A DNA stretch of 64,000 bases, from the NCBI GenBank assembly GCA_002067865.1, contig MVRC01000011.1, forward strand, positions 1-64,000. The letters are read 5' to 3'. Of the stretch, positions 1-8,121 are shown piece after piece. The DNA comes from Methanomassiliicoccales archaeon PtaU1.Bin124 (GTDB lineage: Archaea > Thermoplasmatota > Thermoplasmata > Methanomassiliicoccales > UBA472). The notes beneath the pieces were generated by a model that did no database searches, had not been told where the DNA came from, and was given only the letters and a program-made list of their open reading frames with translations. Position 1 is the first letter of the stretch, and every line of letters begins with the position of its first letter. The translations under genes and the position numbers were made by a program.

Positions 1-207
1 GATCGAGCTGGCGGGGCATACCGAGATGCACCTGCCGCAGGCCACGCAACCCCCCACAGGCACGACCTTGCCGTCCTTGAAGTCCAACGCCTGGAACGAG
101 CATTCGTTCACACAGCGCTTGCATACCCTGCAGGTGCCGTAGTTCACGATAGGCATGAACTTCTCCGGTAGCCTGATGTCCATCTTCTTTGTGTTCGGGG
201 CGCTCAA
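1..207 (-). CDS. Glutamate synthase large-domain protein, N-terminal ferredoxin part (partial)
   Basis: Only the N-terminus is in the window; the gene runs off the left edge. The visible residues carry two cysteine clusters, C-x2-C-x2/3-C and then CVACGRC followed by CP, typical of an 8Fe ferredoxin domain. In many archaeal glutamate synthases such a domain precedes the FMN-binding synthase domain. The start is probably TTG at 207, which overlaps the TGA of the upstream amidotransferase gene and follows a GGGGGTGA ribosome site; ATG at 183 is the alternative. The tight coupling to a class II amidotransferase domain protein supports a split, archaeal-type glutamate synthase (ammonia assimilation: glutamine + 2-oxoglutarate to glutamate). 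The catalytic domain itself is not visible, so the assignment rests on the ferredoxin domain and the neighbour. Confidence 0.7.
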   Translation of the reverse strand, partial: MSAPNTKKMDIRLPEKFMPIVNYGTCRVCKRCVNECSFQALDFKDGKVVPVGGCVACGRCISVCPASSI

Positions 208-1442
208 ATCTTCACCCCCTTGAACGGATGCTCTGTACCATTGCGCAGAATGCCTCTACCGGCCACTGCGACCATCGGGCTCCCGGCGTTCGTGACCCAT
301 GTTTCCGCGTCAGGGTCGACTATACGTATAGCACACTCTTCGCTGGCGCAATAGGCAACGCCGCCATCCTTCGACCTGCCCATGATCATAGGCCTCAGTT
401 TTTTGCGGTCCGCCAGGGCGATCAGGGTGATCTCAGGCTGGGACCTTCCCACGAGTATGCTGAACGGGCCGTTCAGGAAAGCCTCCCGGTAAGCAAAGCG
501 CAACCAGGTGGCCAGTTTCTTGCTCTCCGGGTCCATGCGGCCTATTTCCTCATATGTCCTCGGGGCCATGGCGAAAGCGGCCGCCGGGATGGGAAGCCCA
601 TGCTTTCTGACCAGCAAGTCCCACATGTATGCCACCACTTCCGTGTCGGTCAGCACGGTGCATTTGTAGCCTGACATCTCCACCAGCTTCTTGTTGACAC
701 CATATGAGGTGATCTCACCGTTATGGCAGACGCCCCAGTCCAGGATGGACAACGGGTGAGCCCCGGCCCACCAGGCCGGCGAATTGGTGGGGAAACGCGA
801 ATGCGAGATCCACATGGCCCCCTTATACCTGGATAGGTCATAGAAGTCGGCCATCTCGTATGAGAAGCCATTTCCTTTGAAGACGGCCATGTCCTTGCCG
901 CTGGAGATGCACATGGCGCCATCGATCTCCGCATTGATGTGCATGGCCAGATTGATGATGAGGTCCTCCTCCCCCAGGTCCATCCTGCCATTCCAACCCT
1001 TGTCTGTCCTGGGCTGAAGGAAGTATCTCCAGATGATCGGGTATGGGGGTCTGAGCGATTTCACTGGCTGGGTGAAGACCTTCTCATCCCTGCTGATGTT
1101 CGTATGCTCGTTCAGGACATCTTCGACCCTTTCCTTGGCGACCTCGTCGTCAAAGAAGAACTGCAAACAGTAATCATCCTTGTTCCGAGGGAATAGGCCG
1201 TAGCAAGCATAGCCAGAACCGAGACCGTTCTCTCTTTCCTCCATGATCGTCAGCATAGACTTGATCTTGTCCCCGGCGATCAGTCTCCCATCCAGGGAGA
1301 TCAATCCTGCGATGCCGCATCCACCCATCTGGTATTTCAGCTCGGGTGGCCTGGTCGCTAGGTAACTGCGGTCTGAATATGGTAGGTCCCTGAACCCCGT
1401 CCGTCCGGGCGCGCTCCCGCCATTCTCGGTCATATTCCTCAC
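204..1442 (-). CDS. Class II glutamine amidotransferase domain of archaeal glutamate synthase
   Basis: This 412-residue protein is a stand-alone glutaminase domain of the Ntn-hydrolase type. The motif CGIAGLISLDG begins at residue 42, so Cys42 is the expected nucleophile. The preceding residues would be a propeptide removed during maturation, or translation starts later than drawn (Met39 lies just before it). Other family signatures are SHSRFPTN, with the arginine that binds glutamine, and HNGEIT. The domain releases ammonia from glutamine and channels it to the FMN synthase domain encoded just downstream. The two reading frames overlap by a few bases, indicating translational coupling. Archaea commonly encode glutamate synthase as separate domain proteins, which fits. 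An AT-rich region of about 300 bp lies upstream and holds its promoter. Confidence 0.8.
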   Translation of the reverse strand: MRNMTENGGSAPGRTGFRDLPYSDRSYLATRPPELKYQMGGCGIAGLISLDGRLIAGDKIKSMLTIMEERENGLGSGYACYGLFPRNKDDYCLQFFFDDEVAKERVEDVLNEHTNISRDEKVFTQPVKSLRPPYPIIWRYFLQPRTDKGWNGRMDLGEEDLIINLAMHINAEIDGAMCISSGKDMAVFKGNGFSYEMADFYDLSRYKGAMWISHSRFPTNSPAWWAGAHPLSILDWGVCHNGEITSYGVNKKLVEMSGYKCTVLTDTEVVAYMWDLLVRKHGLPIPAAAFAMAPRTYEEIGRMDPESKKLATWLRFAYREAFLNGPFSILVGRSQPEITLIALADRKKLRPMIMGRSKDGGVAYCASEECAIRIVDPDAETWVTNAGSPMVAVAGRGILRNGTEHPFKGVKI

Positions 1443-1746
1443 TTTAGCAGGTTTTGCTCACATTTCTTTTGATATAAATCAGTTATTGAAAAACACACCA
1501 ATCCATACACCAATAATTGTTAGGAATTATTGATAAAATATTGAACAAATGACTAATAATAAATCAGTTAAATCATCTATATATCTAGGATTATTCCATA
1601 ATAACATACATGCATCTAGCAAATTACAAGTGATTCCTCAAAATAATCATTCTTCGATAATCGCACATGCAAGCTCGTCATTCGTCGAGGAATAGGATTA
1701 AACATCATCCCGACTATCCTAGTACACTTTTCACCGAGGAAGTTCT
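1443..1746. promoter_or_regulatory. AT-rich divergent intergenic region with inverted and direct repeats
   Basis: This 304-bp gap separates the divergent amidotransferase gene and the HTH-CBS regulator and contains no credible ORF. It has an 8-bp perfect inverted repeat, CAATAATT (1511-1518) and AATTATTG (1525-1532), with a 6-nt spacer. It also has two direct copies of ACACCAAT at 1495-1502 and 1507-1514, 12 bp apart. These are reasonable operator candidates for control of the nitrogen-assimilation genes, possibly by the adjacent regulator, but no known consensus is matched. A GAGGAA ribosome site lies just before the ATG at 1747. Confidence 0.45.
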
Positions 1747-2382
1747 ATGTCATCGGCACGCATGGCCCTGGTTCCGCAGTTACCCGACCTGGACAAGATC
1801 AGACAGATGAGGAAGCGTCTGAACCTGTCCCAACGAGAGCTTGCTGGCCTTGCTGGTGTCTCACAATCGCTCATCGCCAAGATCGAGCGCGGCAGCATCG
1901 ATCCATCCTACAGCAATGTGCGGAAGATACTGATGGCCTTCGAGGACGTGCTCCGCCGCCGCAAGGTGGAGGGCATGAAGAGCGGGGCGCAGCTGACCGT
2001 TGGAGACCTGGCCACGAAGGGAGTGATCTCCGTCACACCCGATCAGACGCTGGGTGAGGCGACAGACCGAATGATGAAGGGAAGGTTCACGCAATTGCCA
2101 GTTACTGTTGGAGAGAAGGTGGTCGGCGCATTGACCGATGACAGGATCCGTGATTACACCATCGAGGCCACCAAGAACAGGACCAAGACATATGATGAGG
2201 TCATGCGAACGAAGGTCGAGGAGGTCATGTCCGAGCCCTTCCCGATCCTCAGCGAGGACACGCCCATCGATGTGGCGTCGTTGCATCTTCAGAGGGAGGA
2301 GGCCATCCTCATCTCCCGCAAGGGCGCTCTGGTCGGCATCCTCACCAGTGCTGACTTTTTGAACCTCGGATTGAACCAGTGA
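1747..2382 (+). CDS. HTH (XRE-type) transcriptional regulator with CBS domain pair
   Basis: The 211-residue protein has an N-terminal helix-turn-helix of the Cro/XRE type (about residues 14-70; RKRLNLSQRELAGLAGVSQS is the recognition region). Two CBS motifs follow (about 82-145 and 150-210; e.g. VISVTPDQTLGEATDRMM). CBS pairs bind adenine nucleotides, so this is probably an energy- or nucleotide-sensing DNA-binding protein. The same domain order is common in euryarchaea. The ATG at 1747 is preceded by GAGGAA. It is divergently placed from the glutamate synthase genes, so those are possible targets, but nothing in the sequence proves this. The gene lies a few bases before the Dabb protein and may share its transcript. 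Confidence 0.88.
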   Translation: MSSARMALVPQLPDLDKIRQMRKRLNLSQRELAGLAGVSQSLIAKIERGSIDPSYSNVRKILMAFEDVLRRRKVEGMKSGAQLTVGDLATKGVISVTPDQTLGEATDRMMKGRFTQLPVTVGEKVVGALTDDRIRDYTIEATKNRTKTYDEVMRTKVEEVMSEPFPILSEDTPIDVASLHLQREEAILISRKGALVGILTSADFLNLGLNQ

Positions 2383-2391
2383 GGTCATGAC

Positions 2392-2694
2392 ATGATCCGG
2401 CACGTGGTCATGTGGAGGCTGAAGAACCATGCAGAGGGCCACAGCCGGGCCGAGAACGCCGCCCTCATGAACGATATGTTGCTCGCCCTGTCATCCAAGG
2501 TCCCGGAGATCCGGAACCTCCAGGTCGGTTTCGATGTGCTGCGCGGCGAAGGTAGTTATGATCTGGTATTGATGGTCGACCTGGACGACCTGAAGGCATT
2601 GGAGCGGTACCAAAGGCACCCCGATCATGTGAAGGTGGCCGAGTTCGTCTCCAAGGTCCGGGAGTCCAGGGCAGTGGTCGATTTCGCACTCTGA
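2392..2694 (+). CDS. Dabb-family (stress-responsive A/B barrel) protein
   Basis: A 100-residue protein starting MIRHVVMWRLKNHAEG, the characteristic start of the dimeric alpha/beta barrel (Dabb) family, with the later GSYDLVLMVDLDDLKALERYQRHPDH stretch conserved in that family. Members are small ferredoxin-like-fold proteins of mostly unknown biochemical role. It begins nine bases after the regulator's stop and ends eight bases before the methyltransferase start, so it sits inside a compact plus-strand run. No specific substrate can be inferred. Confidence 0.85.
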   Translation: MIRHVVMWRLKNHAEGHSRAENAALMNDMLLALSSKVPEIRNLQVGFDVLRGEGSYDLVLMVDLDDLKALERYQRHPDHVKVAEFVSKVRESRAVVDFAL

Positions 2695-2701
2695 GGATGA
2701 G

Positions 2702-3304
2702 ATGAAACGCAAGGACCTGGAGATGATACTGCAGAGACTGGAGGTGTTCCAGAGCCCGAGGGCCGACCTGGAGCAGTACCCCACGCCTGCCACGATCGCC
2801 GCGGAGATGCTCTTCGATGCCTATGCCAACGGGGACGTGGCAGGCAAGACGGTCCTTGACCTGGGCTGCGGAACAGGCGTCCTGGCGATCGGGGCGAAGC
2901 TGCTCGGCGCCGAACATGTGATAGGGGTCGAGGTGGACGAGAAGGCTCTGGTCCAGGCGGAGAGGAACGTCGCCCTGGCCGAGGTCGAGGTCGAGTTCCA
3001 GCACATGGACATCTCTACCTTCCAGGGAAAGGCGGACACGGTCGTCATGAACCCGCCCTTCGGATCGCAGAAGAAGCATGCGGACCGCCCGTTCCTTGAG
3101 AGGGCGACGGAATGCGCGGACTGCATCTACACCTTGCACATGACGGAGACCCTGGACTTCCTGGCCAGGCTCGTTTCCTCCCGAGGTTTTGCGATAGAGA
3201 ACCAGAAAAGGTTTAAATTCGACATCCCTCATACATTCGCGTTCCACAGGAAATCGAGAAAGAGCTTCGATGTGTCGTTGCTTTGTCTCCGCAAGATGCG
3301 GTGA
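2702..3304 (+). CDS. METTL5-like class I SAM methyltransferase (probable small-subunit rRNA m6A)
   Basis: A 200-residue class I SAM-dependent methyltransferase. Motif I is DLGCGTGVLAIGA (about residues 49-61), the acidic end of strand 2 follows (GVEVDEKAL), and the catalytic motif IV is NPPFGSQKKHADRPFL, the NPPF form used by N6-adenine methyltransferases. Length and motifs match the archaeal/eukaryotic METTL5 family, which methylates an adenosine in the small-subunit rRNA. The neighbour is the exosome protein Csl4, and this pairing with RNA-processing genes supports an RNA target. The upstream sequence ends ...GAGGATGAG before ATG 2702. An AT-rich run near the 3' end is within the coding region. 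Confidence 0.87.
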   Translation: MKRKDLEMILQRLEVFQSPRADLEQYPTPATIAAEMLFDAYANGDVAGKTVLDLGCGTGVLAIGAKLLGAEHVIGVEVDEKALVQAERNVALAEVEVEFQHMDISTFQGKADTVVMNPPFGSQKKHADRPFLERATECADCIYTLHMTETLDFLARLVSSRGFAIENQKRFKFDIPHTFAFHRKSRKSFDVSLLCLRKMR

Positions 3305-3310
3305 AATGTT

Positions 3311-3871
3311 ATGAAGGAAAAAAGAAACGTTGTTCCAGGTGATGAGGTGGCCGAGGTCGAGGAGTTCATTCCCGGCGAGGGCACCTATGAAGAAGAGGGC
3401 AAAGTGTTTTCCTCCTATTATGGTGAGCTAGAGCTGGACCATGAGGAGAAGGTGGCCAAGGTCGTGGCCAAGCACCAGATGACCACGCTGAACCTCGGCG
3501 ATTTCGTCTTCTGCACGGTATCGGACGCCAGGGCGTCGATGGCGATATGCGAGGTCGTGGCGGTCGAAGGCAAGAAGAGGGAGATCGCGGGCGACACCAA
3601 TGGCACGATCCACGTCTCCAAGATCTCCAACGATTACGTGCAGGACGCCGGCAGGGAGCTTCGCCCCAGCGACATCATCAGGGCGAAGGTCATCCAGGTC
3701 AAGCCGAGCATCCAGCTAAGCACCGTCGGACCTCACCTCGGCGTCGTCAAGGCGTTGTGCCGCAAGTGCCGCAAGCCGCTGGTGAAGGCTGAGAAGGACC
3801 TCTATTGCCCCTCCTGCGAAAGGCACGATCACCGCAAGATCGCCGATGACTATGCGGACGTCGATTACTGA
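3311..3871 (+). CDS. csl4: Exosome RNA-binding subunit Csl4
   Basis: The 186-residue product has the three parts expected of archaeal Csl4. An N-terminal beta domain contains VVPGDEVAEVEEFIPGEGTYEEEG; a central S1 RNA-binding domain spans about residues 60-140; a C-terminal zinc ribbon has CRKCRKPL and CPSC. Csl4 forms part of the cap of the archaeal RNA exosome, which degrades and tails RNA 3' to 5'. The gene follows the METTL5-like gene by six bases. No other exosome subunit is in the window. Confidence 0.93.
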   Translation: MKEKRNVVPGDEVAEVEEFIPGEGTYEEEGKVFSSYYGELELDHEEKVAKVVAKHQMTTLNLGDFVFCTVSDARASMAICEVVAVEGKKREIAGDTNGTIHVSKISNDYVQDAGRELRPSDIIRAKVIQVKPSIQLSTVGPHLGVVKALCRKCRKPLVKAEKDLYCPSCERHDHRKIADDYADVDY

Positions 3872-3922
3872 CGCGCAAGTCAGAAATAGCGATGTCCGGG
3901 ATATTTTCCAGGGGTGCGTCAC

Positions 3923-4096
3923 ATGAGCAAGAGCAATGAGGAACTTTCCCGGGAGATCGTAGCGCTGCGCGAGGAGGTCAGGCAGATGAAGGAGATCGTG
4001 GCCGCCTTGTTCAGCATGATGGTCGAGTCCGAAGAGGATGAGGAGGACGTTCCCTTCTTCTCTGCCGGTGCGGACGTGCCACGCATGAACAATTGA
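3923..4096 (+). CDS. Small acidic coiled-coil protein, unknown function
   Basis: A 57-residue protein if translation starts at ATG 3923, which has a GGGGTG ribosome site six bases upstream; the GTG at 3914 overlaps that site and is less likely. The first half is a heptad-rich helix (EELSREIVALREEVRQMKEIV) that could form a coiled coil. The second half is very acidic (ESEEDEEDE). I do not recognise a family. Its stop codon lies just before the ThiI-like start, so the two genes are probably cotranscribed. Confidence 0.6.
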   Translation: MSKSNEELSREIVALREEVRQMKEIVAALFSMMVESEEDEEDVPFFSAGADVPRMNN

Positions 4097-4110
4097 ACTT
4101 CCGAGGGCTC

Positions 4111-4764
4111 ATGAAGGTCGTCTCTTTGATATCGGGCGGGATCGATTCCCCGGTCGCCGCCTATGTAATGGCGGCGCAAGGCTGCGACGTCATCGCCCTC
4201 CACATGGACAACCGGCCCTACTCCGCCACGGGGAGCGTGAAGAAGGCGGCAAGGCTGGCCGATATCGTCTCCACCCGTTCCGGCCGCAGCATCGATTTCC
4301 GTTTCGCGCCGCACGGAAGGAACCAGGAGATCAATGCGCGCTCCTGCAACACCGCCTACCAATGCGTCCTGTGCAAGAGGCTCATGTTGAAGGTGGCGAA
4401 GGCGGTGGCGCTCAAAGAGGGTGCGGAGGCCATCGTGACCGGCGAGTCGCTAGGCCAGGTAGCCTCCCAGACACTGCAGAACCTGAGGGCAGAACAGTCA
4501 GGCCTGGAGTTTCCCGTGATCCGCCCATTGATCGGGCTGGACAAACTGGAGATCGAGGCCATCGCCAAGAAGATCGGAACATATGAGGTCTCCATCTCTG
4601 GCCTTGAGGGGCCGGCATGCACCATACTGCCGCCCCGAGTGGTGACGATGGCCCTCCCCGAGGAAATTCACGAGGAGGAAGCGAAGGTCGACATCGAGGA
4701 GATGGTCGCCTTCGCGGTATCCAATCTTCACACGATCAAAGATCTGGATACATCGAGCAGCTGA
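4111..4764 (+). CDS. ThiI-like PP-loop sulfurtransferase without THUMP domain
   Basis: This 217-residue protein has the PP-loop ATP pyrophosphatase motif SLISGGIDSPVAAYVM at its N-terminus and closely resembles the adenylation domain of ThiI (tRNA 4-thiouridine synthetase). A CVLCKR pair and the TGESLGQVASQT motif are typical of ThiI. The THUMP and N-terminal ferredoxin-like domains and the rhodanese tail are absent, so it is a shortened form found in several archaea; it may act in tRNA thiolation or another sulfur-transfer step. The start is ATG 4111, preceded by GAGGG; an in-frame TTG at 4093 overlaps the previous gene. Its 3' end overlaps the convergent hypothetical gene by about 29 bases. 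Confidence 0.82.
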   Translation: MKVVSLISGGIDSPVAAYVMAAQGCDVIALHMDNRPYSATGSVKKAARLADIVSTRSGRSIDFRFAPHGRNQEINARSCNTAYQCVLCKRLMLKVAKAVALKEGAEAIVTGESLGQVASQTLQNLRAEQSGLEFPVIRPLIGLDKLEIEAIAKKIGTYEVSISGLEGPACTILPPRVVTMALPEEIHEEEAKVDIEEMVAFAVSNLHTIKDLDTSSS

Positions 4765-5005
4765 GACCCCTCTCTGGGTCGTAGACCATGTCCATGGTGA
4801 CGCGGCTGATGTACCTGGCCTGGACCCGGGATATGAAAAGCGTGTGGTCCCCGCACTTCACGCGCAGGTCGTTGTCCTTCGGGGGCTTCACCGACGTAGG
4901 AATGATAATCGGCCCAGAACAAGAGGTCGAAACGCGATAATCCTCACCTGAGCTCTTGACGAACTCGATAACCTTAGGGTCAACCATGATCTCCATGGAG
5001 CTCAT
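4736..5005 (-). CDS. Hypothetical protein, 89 residues
   Basis: I do not recognise a family. The protein is soluble and mixed alpha/beta, with three cysteines and a GPIIIPTSVKPPKDNDL stretch that looks conserved rather than random. It is convergent with the ThiI-like gene and overlaps its 3' end, and divergent from nob1. The start could be Met1 (5005), Met4 or Met7. A TATA-like TTTAAATTAAATA at 5030-5043 on this strand is at the right distance for a nearly leaderless message from 5005, which supports the gene being real. Confidence 0.6.
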   Translation of the reverse strand: MSSMEIMVDPKVIEFVKSSGEDYRVSTSCSGPIIIPTSVKPPKDNDLRVKCGDHTLFISRVQARYISRVTMDMVYDPERGLSCSMYPDL

Positions 5006-5029
5006 CTTGAGGCCCGATGGGGAAAAGAT

Positions 5030-5043
5030 GTATTTAATTTAAA
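5030..5043. promoter_or_regulatory. Bidirectional TATA-like element between hypothetical gene and nob1
   Basis: The AT-rich sequence GTATTTAATTTAAAC reads as a TATA box on both strands. It lies about 30 bp before each divergent start (5005 minus, 5071 plus), consistent with the archaeal spacing of about 26 bp from TATA to transcription start. Confidence 0.5.
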
Positions 5044-5070
5044 CGTACTTTGGAACGCACGGTCTGACCG

Positions 5071-5541
5071 ATGAAAAAGGTAGTACTGGACACATCAGTT
5101 CTCTTCTCGATGGAGGATATACCCCCAGGCATCGAGGCGTTCACTACGCCAGGGGTAATCGAGGAGCTGCGCAAGTACAACGACAACCGTTCCGAGTACC
5201 TGCAGCACAAGGTCTCCATCATGGAACCGGACCCTGAGGCGCTGAAGCGACTGGATGGTCTATCTGTTGAAACGGGGGACGTTTCCAGGCTGTCACCAAC
5301 GGACAAGGGGCTGTTGGCCCTTTCGATCCAGTTAGGGGCAGAGCTGTGGACCGACGACTATTCCATGCAGAACATGGCCAAGCACCTGCACCTGCCCTAC
5401 CGGGCGCTAGGCACGAAGGGCATCACCCGAGTGATAAAATGGAAGTACCGCTGCATCGGCTGCGGCAAGACGTTCGATGAGGAGGTGCCAGACTGCCCCA
5501 TCTGCGGCAGTGAGGTGCGCACCTCCCGGAAAAAGAGGTAG
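5071..5541 (+). CDS. nob1: Nob1 ribosome-maturation endonuclease (PIN + zinc ribbon)
   Basis: A 156-residue protein. The N-terminal PIN domain starts VVLDTSVLFS (catalytic Asp in LDTS) and includes the acidic patch LWTDDYSMQNMA. A C-terminal zinc ribbon has CIGCGKTF and CPICGSEV. This is the archaeal Nob1 arrangement; the enzyme cleaves the 3' end of pre-16S rRNA during small-subunit maturation. A TATA-like element about 30 bp upstream implies a short or absent leader. The stop lies just before the convergent proC gene. Confidence 0.92.
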   Translation: MKKVVLDTSVLFSMEDIPPGIEAFTTPGVIEELRKYNDNRSEYLQHKVSIMEPDPEALKRLDGLSVETGDVSRLSPTDKGLLALSIQLGAELWTDDYSMQNMAKHLHLPYRALGTKGITRVIKWKYRCIGCGKTFDEEVPDCPICGSEVRTSRKKR

Positions 5542-5545
5542 GGTT

Positions 5546-6352
5546 TCAGTCCTTTCCGCCCAGCTCGGCGGAGCGCTTTGCCCCGGCCTCGATGGCCCTG
5601 ATGACCGCTCCCCGGAAGCCCGCGTCCTCCAACGCCTTGATCCCCATGATGGTCGTGCCGTTCGGCGAGGCCACCATATCTTTCAACTCACCGGGGTGGC
5701 GCCTCGTCTCCAGCACCGTCTTGGCGGAGCCGAGGACCGTCTGGGCGGCCAATGCGACCGCCACATCGCGGGGCAGACCCACGAGGACGCCCCCGTCGGC
5801 CATGGCCTCGATCATCATGTAGATGTATGCAGGTCCGGAACCGCTCAATCCCGTGACCGCGTCCAGCAACTTCTCGTCCAGGCAGAAGGCCACGCCCACC
5901 GATTCGAATATCTTCTGCACGGTGTCCTTGTCCTCCTTGCGGGCGGACTTGCCCATTGCGAAGGCGGAAGCGGAAGCGCCCACCAGGCACGGCTGGTTCG
6001 GCATGACCCTGACCACGCGCACGCCCCAGTTGAGGTGCTGCTCCATGAACGAGATCTTGACGCCTGCGGCGATGGAAATGAGCAGATGGTCGCTAGTGAG
6101 GTACGGCTTAAGCTCGTCCAGCACCGGTCCGACATGGTGCGGCTTGACCGCAAGGATGACGACGTCCGAGGAGCGCACGACCTCGATGTTGTCTCCGGTG
6201 ACCTGGACATTGATCGTCTTGGCGATGAAGTCCCTGCGCTCAGGCTGCATATCGCTGGCGATGACATCCTCCGACCTTGCCATTCCAGAGGAGATAATCC
6301 CCTTCATCATGGCCTCGGCCATATTGCCTGCACCTACGAATCCGATCTTCAT
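5546..6352 (-). CDS. proC: Pyrroline-5-carboxylate reductase
   Basis: The 268-residue product begins [19 protein letters not shown], the Rossmann NAD(P)H motif of ProC. It carries the family signature near the C-terminal half ([22 protein letters not shown] and the conserved [10 protein letters not shown]). It reduces 1-pyrroline-5-carboxylate to proline in the cytosol. Length is normal for the family. The gene is monocistronic on the minus strand, with a TTAAATA element about 58 bp upstream and a small hairpin (6385-6399) in the leader. Confidence 0.95.
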   Translation of the reverse strand: MKIGFVGAGNMAEAMMKGIISSGMARSEDVIASDMQPERRDFIAKTINVQVTGDNIEVVRSSDVVILAVKPHHVGPVLDELKPYLTSDHLLISIAAGVKISFMEQHLNWGVRVVRVMPNQPCLVGASASAFAMGKSARKEDKDTVQKIFESVGVAFCLDEKLLDAVTGLSGSGPAYIYMMIEAMADGGVLVGLPRDVAVALAAQTVLGSAKTVLETRRHPGELKDMVASPNGTTIMGIKALEDAGFRGAVIRAIEAGAKRSAELGGKD

Positions 6353-6384
6353 TTAGCATCACGCTGCCTGACTTCTGAGTCGGT

Positions 6385-6399
6385 TGCGGTATCTCCGCA
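6385..6399 (-). promoter_or_regulatory. Short inverted repeat in the proC leader
   Basis: TGCGG and CCGCA flank a 5-nt spacer, between a TATA-like TTAAATA and the proC start. It could be a small operator or leader hairpin; the stem is only 5 bp. Confidence 0.3.
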
Positions 6400-6430
6400 G
6401 TGCTATTTAATCACATGGCAATTGAGGCCA

Positions 6431-6955
6431 TCAGTCCAGACAGGTCAGCACGGCCCTCATGAAAGCGGGCAGGTCCGCAGGCATTCTGGAGGTGACGAGG
6501 TTGTCATCGATCACGACCTCCTCGTCGATGTACCGGGCCCCGGCGTTCATGACATCATCCTTGATGGCTGGGAAGCAGGTGCATTTCTTTCCCTTGAGGA
6601 CGTTCGCGGAAATGAGCACCGAAGGGCCGTGACAGATGGCCGCGATCAACTTCCCCTCTTCGAACATCTTTCTCACGAACTCGTTGATCGCCGTGGACCT
6701 CCTCAGCCTGTCAGGGGCGAAGCCACCGGGAACGATCACTCCGAGATAGCTCTTGGTCGACGCCCTCTCCGCCTTAACGTCCGATTGGGCGGGGTAACCG
6801 TGCTTGCTGCGATACTCCTCTTTCCTTCCCGGTGAGACGAACTCCGGGGCGAAGCCCGCCTCGATCAATCGATAGTAAGGGTACCATAGTTCATGGTCTT
6901 CGTAATCGTCCTCGATGAGGATCGCCAATTTTCCGCCCTTGCGCTCTGCCTTCAT
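6431..6955 (-). CDS. DJ-1/PfpI family protein
   Basis: A 174-residue protein of the class I glutamine-amidotransferase-like superfamily. The nucleophile elbow is AAICHGPSVL (the Cys), preceded by VIVPGGFAPDRLR and with an acidic residue near the N-terminus (EDDYEDHE). This pattern is that of PfpI/DJ-1 proteins, variously described as peptidases, deglycases or chaperones. Length is standard. The precise activity cannot be told from the sequence. It is a single gene with a divergent promoter region shared with the Fpo-like operon. Confidence 0.88.
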   Translation of the reverse strand: MKAERKGGKLAILIEDDYEDHELWYPYYRLIEAGFAPEFVSPGRKEEYRSKHGYPAQSDVKAERASTKSYLGVIVPGGFAPDRLRRSTAINEFVRKMFEEGKLIAAICHGPSVLISANVLKGKKCTCFPAIKDDVMNAGARYIDEEVVIDDNLVTSRMPADLPAFMRAVLTCLD

Positions 6956-7147
6956 GACAATCGGTTATCAACTCGAGCGCTCAGCTAATAAACCTATTTC
7001 AGCGATAAGTATAAATCAGGGTTGGTTCAGACCCAATTTTTTCAATATATATACCATGGCTTGATAATTCTATATTTGATATTTATGAACGCGATGCCAG
7101 CATTAACAATCTCATATCCAAAACACCCTATCCTTTTCAAGGTTCAG

Positions 7148-7156
7148 TTTATATAA
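7148..7156 (+). promoter_or_regulatory. TATA box of the fpo/nuo-like operon
   Basis: TTTATATAA lies about 26-30 bp before the ATG at 7178, which predicts a leaderless or nearly leaderless transcript for the first gene. The 222-bp region upstream is AT-rich and otherwise without recognisable genes. Confidence 0.65.
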
Positions 7157-7177
7157 GGGCAGGTAATTCACCTTGCA

Positions 7178-7561
7178 ATGCTCGTAGACGACTATTATCC
7201 GGTAGCAATCTTCGCCCTTGTTGCGGTGTTGATCCCAGTCGTTGCGTTCCTAGCCAACAGGTTTTTCCGGCCTACGGTACACTCAACGCTGCGCGACACC
7301 ACATATGAGTGCGGTGAAGAGCCAATCGGACAAGCGCAGATCCAATTCCATGTTCAATTCTATATCTACGCCATCATCTTCGTGGTGTTTGATATAATGA
7401 CCGTCTTTTTGATGATCTGGGCTTTGGCCTTTGACTCGTTTGCCTTCGACTCGACCAACCTTCTGAACAACATGCCTCTCATCATCGCCACCGTCTTCAC
7501 GGCCATCATGCTGATCGGCGTGTACTATGCGATCAAAAAGGAGAAGATATTATGGATCTGA
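7178..7561 (+). CDS. nuoA: Complex I-like subunit A (NuoA/FpoA)
   Basis: A 127-residue membrane protein with three hydrophobic segments (about 7-29, 63-85, 98-120). It carries the subunit A signature TTYECGEEPIGQAQIQFHVQFY between helices 1 and 2. It is part of the membrane arm at the junction with the peripheral arm. It is the first gene of a twelve-gene operon and overlaps the start of subunit B by ten bases. The gene order A-B-C-D-H-I-J-J-K-L-M-N matches archaeal Fpo complexes. Confidence 0.95.
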   Translation: MLVDDYYPVAIFALVAVLIPVVAFLANRFFRPTVHSTLRDTTYECGEEPIGQAQIQFHVQFYIYAIIFVVFDIMTVFLMIWALAFDSFAFDSTNLLNNMPLIIATVFTAIMLIGVYYAIKKEKILWI

Positions 7562-8112
7562 GTCTCGCACCGCATGCAGTCGCGATGAGCGCCAAGGAGT
7601 TCCAGATATGGTCGAAGAACTTCATCTACGAGACCATGAAGGGCACTGGCGTCAAGAAAATGGTCGATGACATCACCGCCCCGATGTGGGCATGGGGCCA
7701 GAGGAACGCCATATATCCGCTGCACTTCGGTGTGGCATGCTGCGCGCTGGAGATGGCCGCCGCATCGGCCAGCAGGTACGACTGCGAGAGGCTGGGAATG
7801 GTCTACAGGTCCTCCCCCAGGCAGTCTGATGTTTTGCTGATCAACGGATGGATATCCCAAAAGCTGCGTATCTCTTTGAGAAGGCTCTACGAGCAAATGC
7901 CTGAACCAAAGTGGGTAGTGGCAATGGGCGAGTGCGCTGTGTCCGGCGGTCCGTGGTATGACGGCTACAACGTCATCCAGGGCCTTGATACGTTCATCCC
8001 AGTCGACATCTACATCCCGGGCTGCCCGCCGCACCCCGAGGCGATGATAGACGGCTTCATGCGGTTGAACAGGAAGATTACTGCCGATCAAAAGGGAACA
8101 TTCCTGGACTGA
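7552..8112 (+). CDS. nuoB: Complex I-like subunit B (NuoB/FpoB)
   Basis: A 186-residue peripheral-arm subunit holding the N2-type [4Fe-4S] cluster. The ligand motifs are GVACCALEM (tandem Cys), GECAVSGGPW and PGCPPHPE, all intact. The ATG at 7552 is preceded by GGAG within the end of nuoA. It passes electrons to the quinone or phenazine site formed with subunit D. The N-terminal 25 residues are slightly longer than in some homologues. Confidence 0.95.
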   Translation: MDLSLAPHAVAMSAKEFQIWSKNFIYETMKGTGVKKMVDDITAPMWAWGQRNAIYPLHFGVACCALEMAAASASRYDCERLGMVYRSSPRQSDVLLINGWISQKLRISLRRLYEQMPEPKWVVAMGECAVSGGPWYDGYNVIQGLDTFIPVDIYIPGCPPHPEAMIDGFMRLNRKITADQKGTFLD

Positions 8113-8121
8113 GGTGAAAAA

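Noticed and set aside
5477-6835. A 452-codon plus-strand frame over proC and the PfpI gene
   Set aside because: It crosses two clear minus-strand genes and an intergenic promoter and has no recognisable domain.
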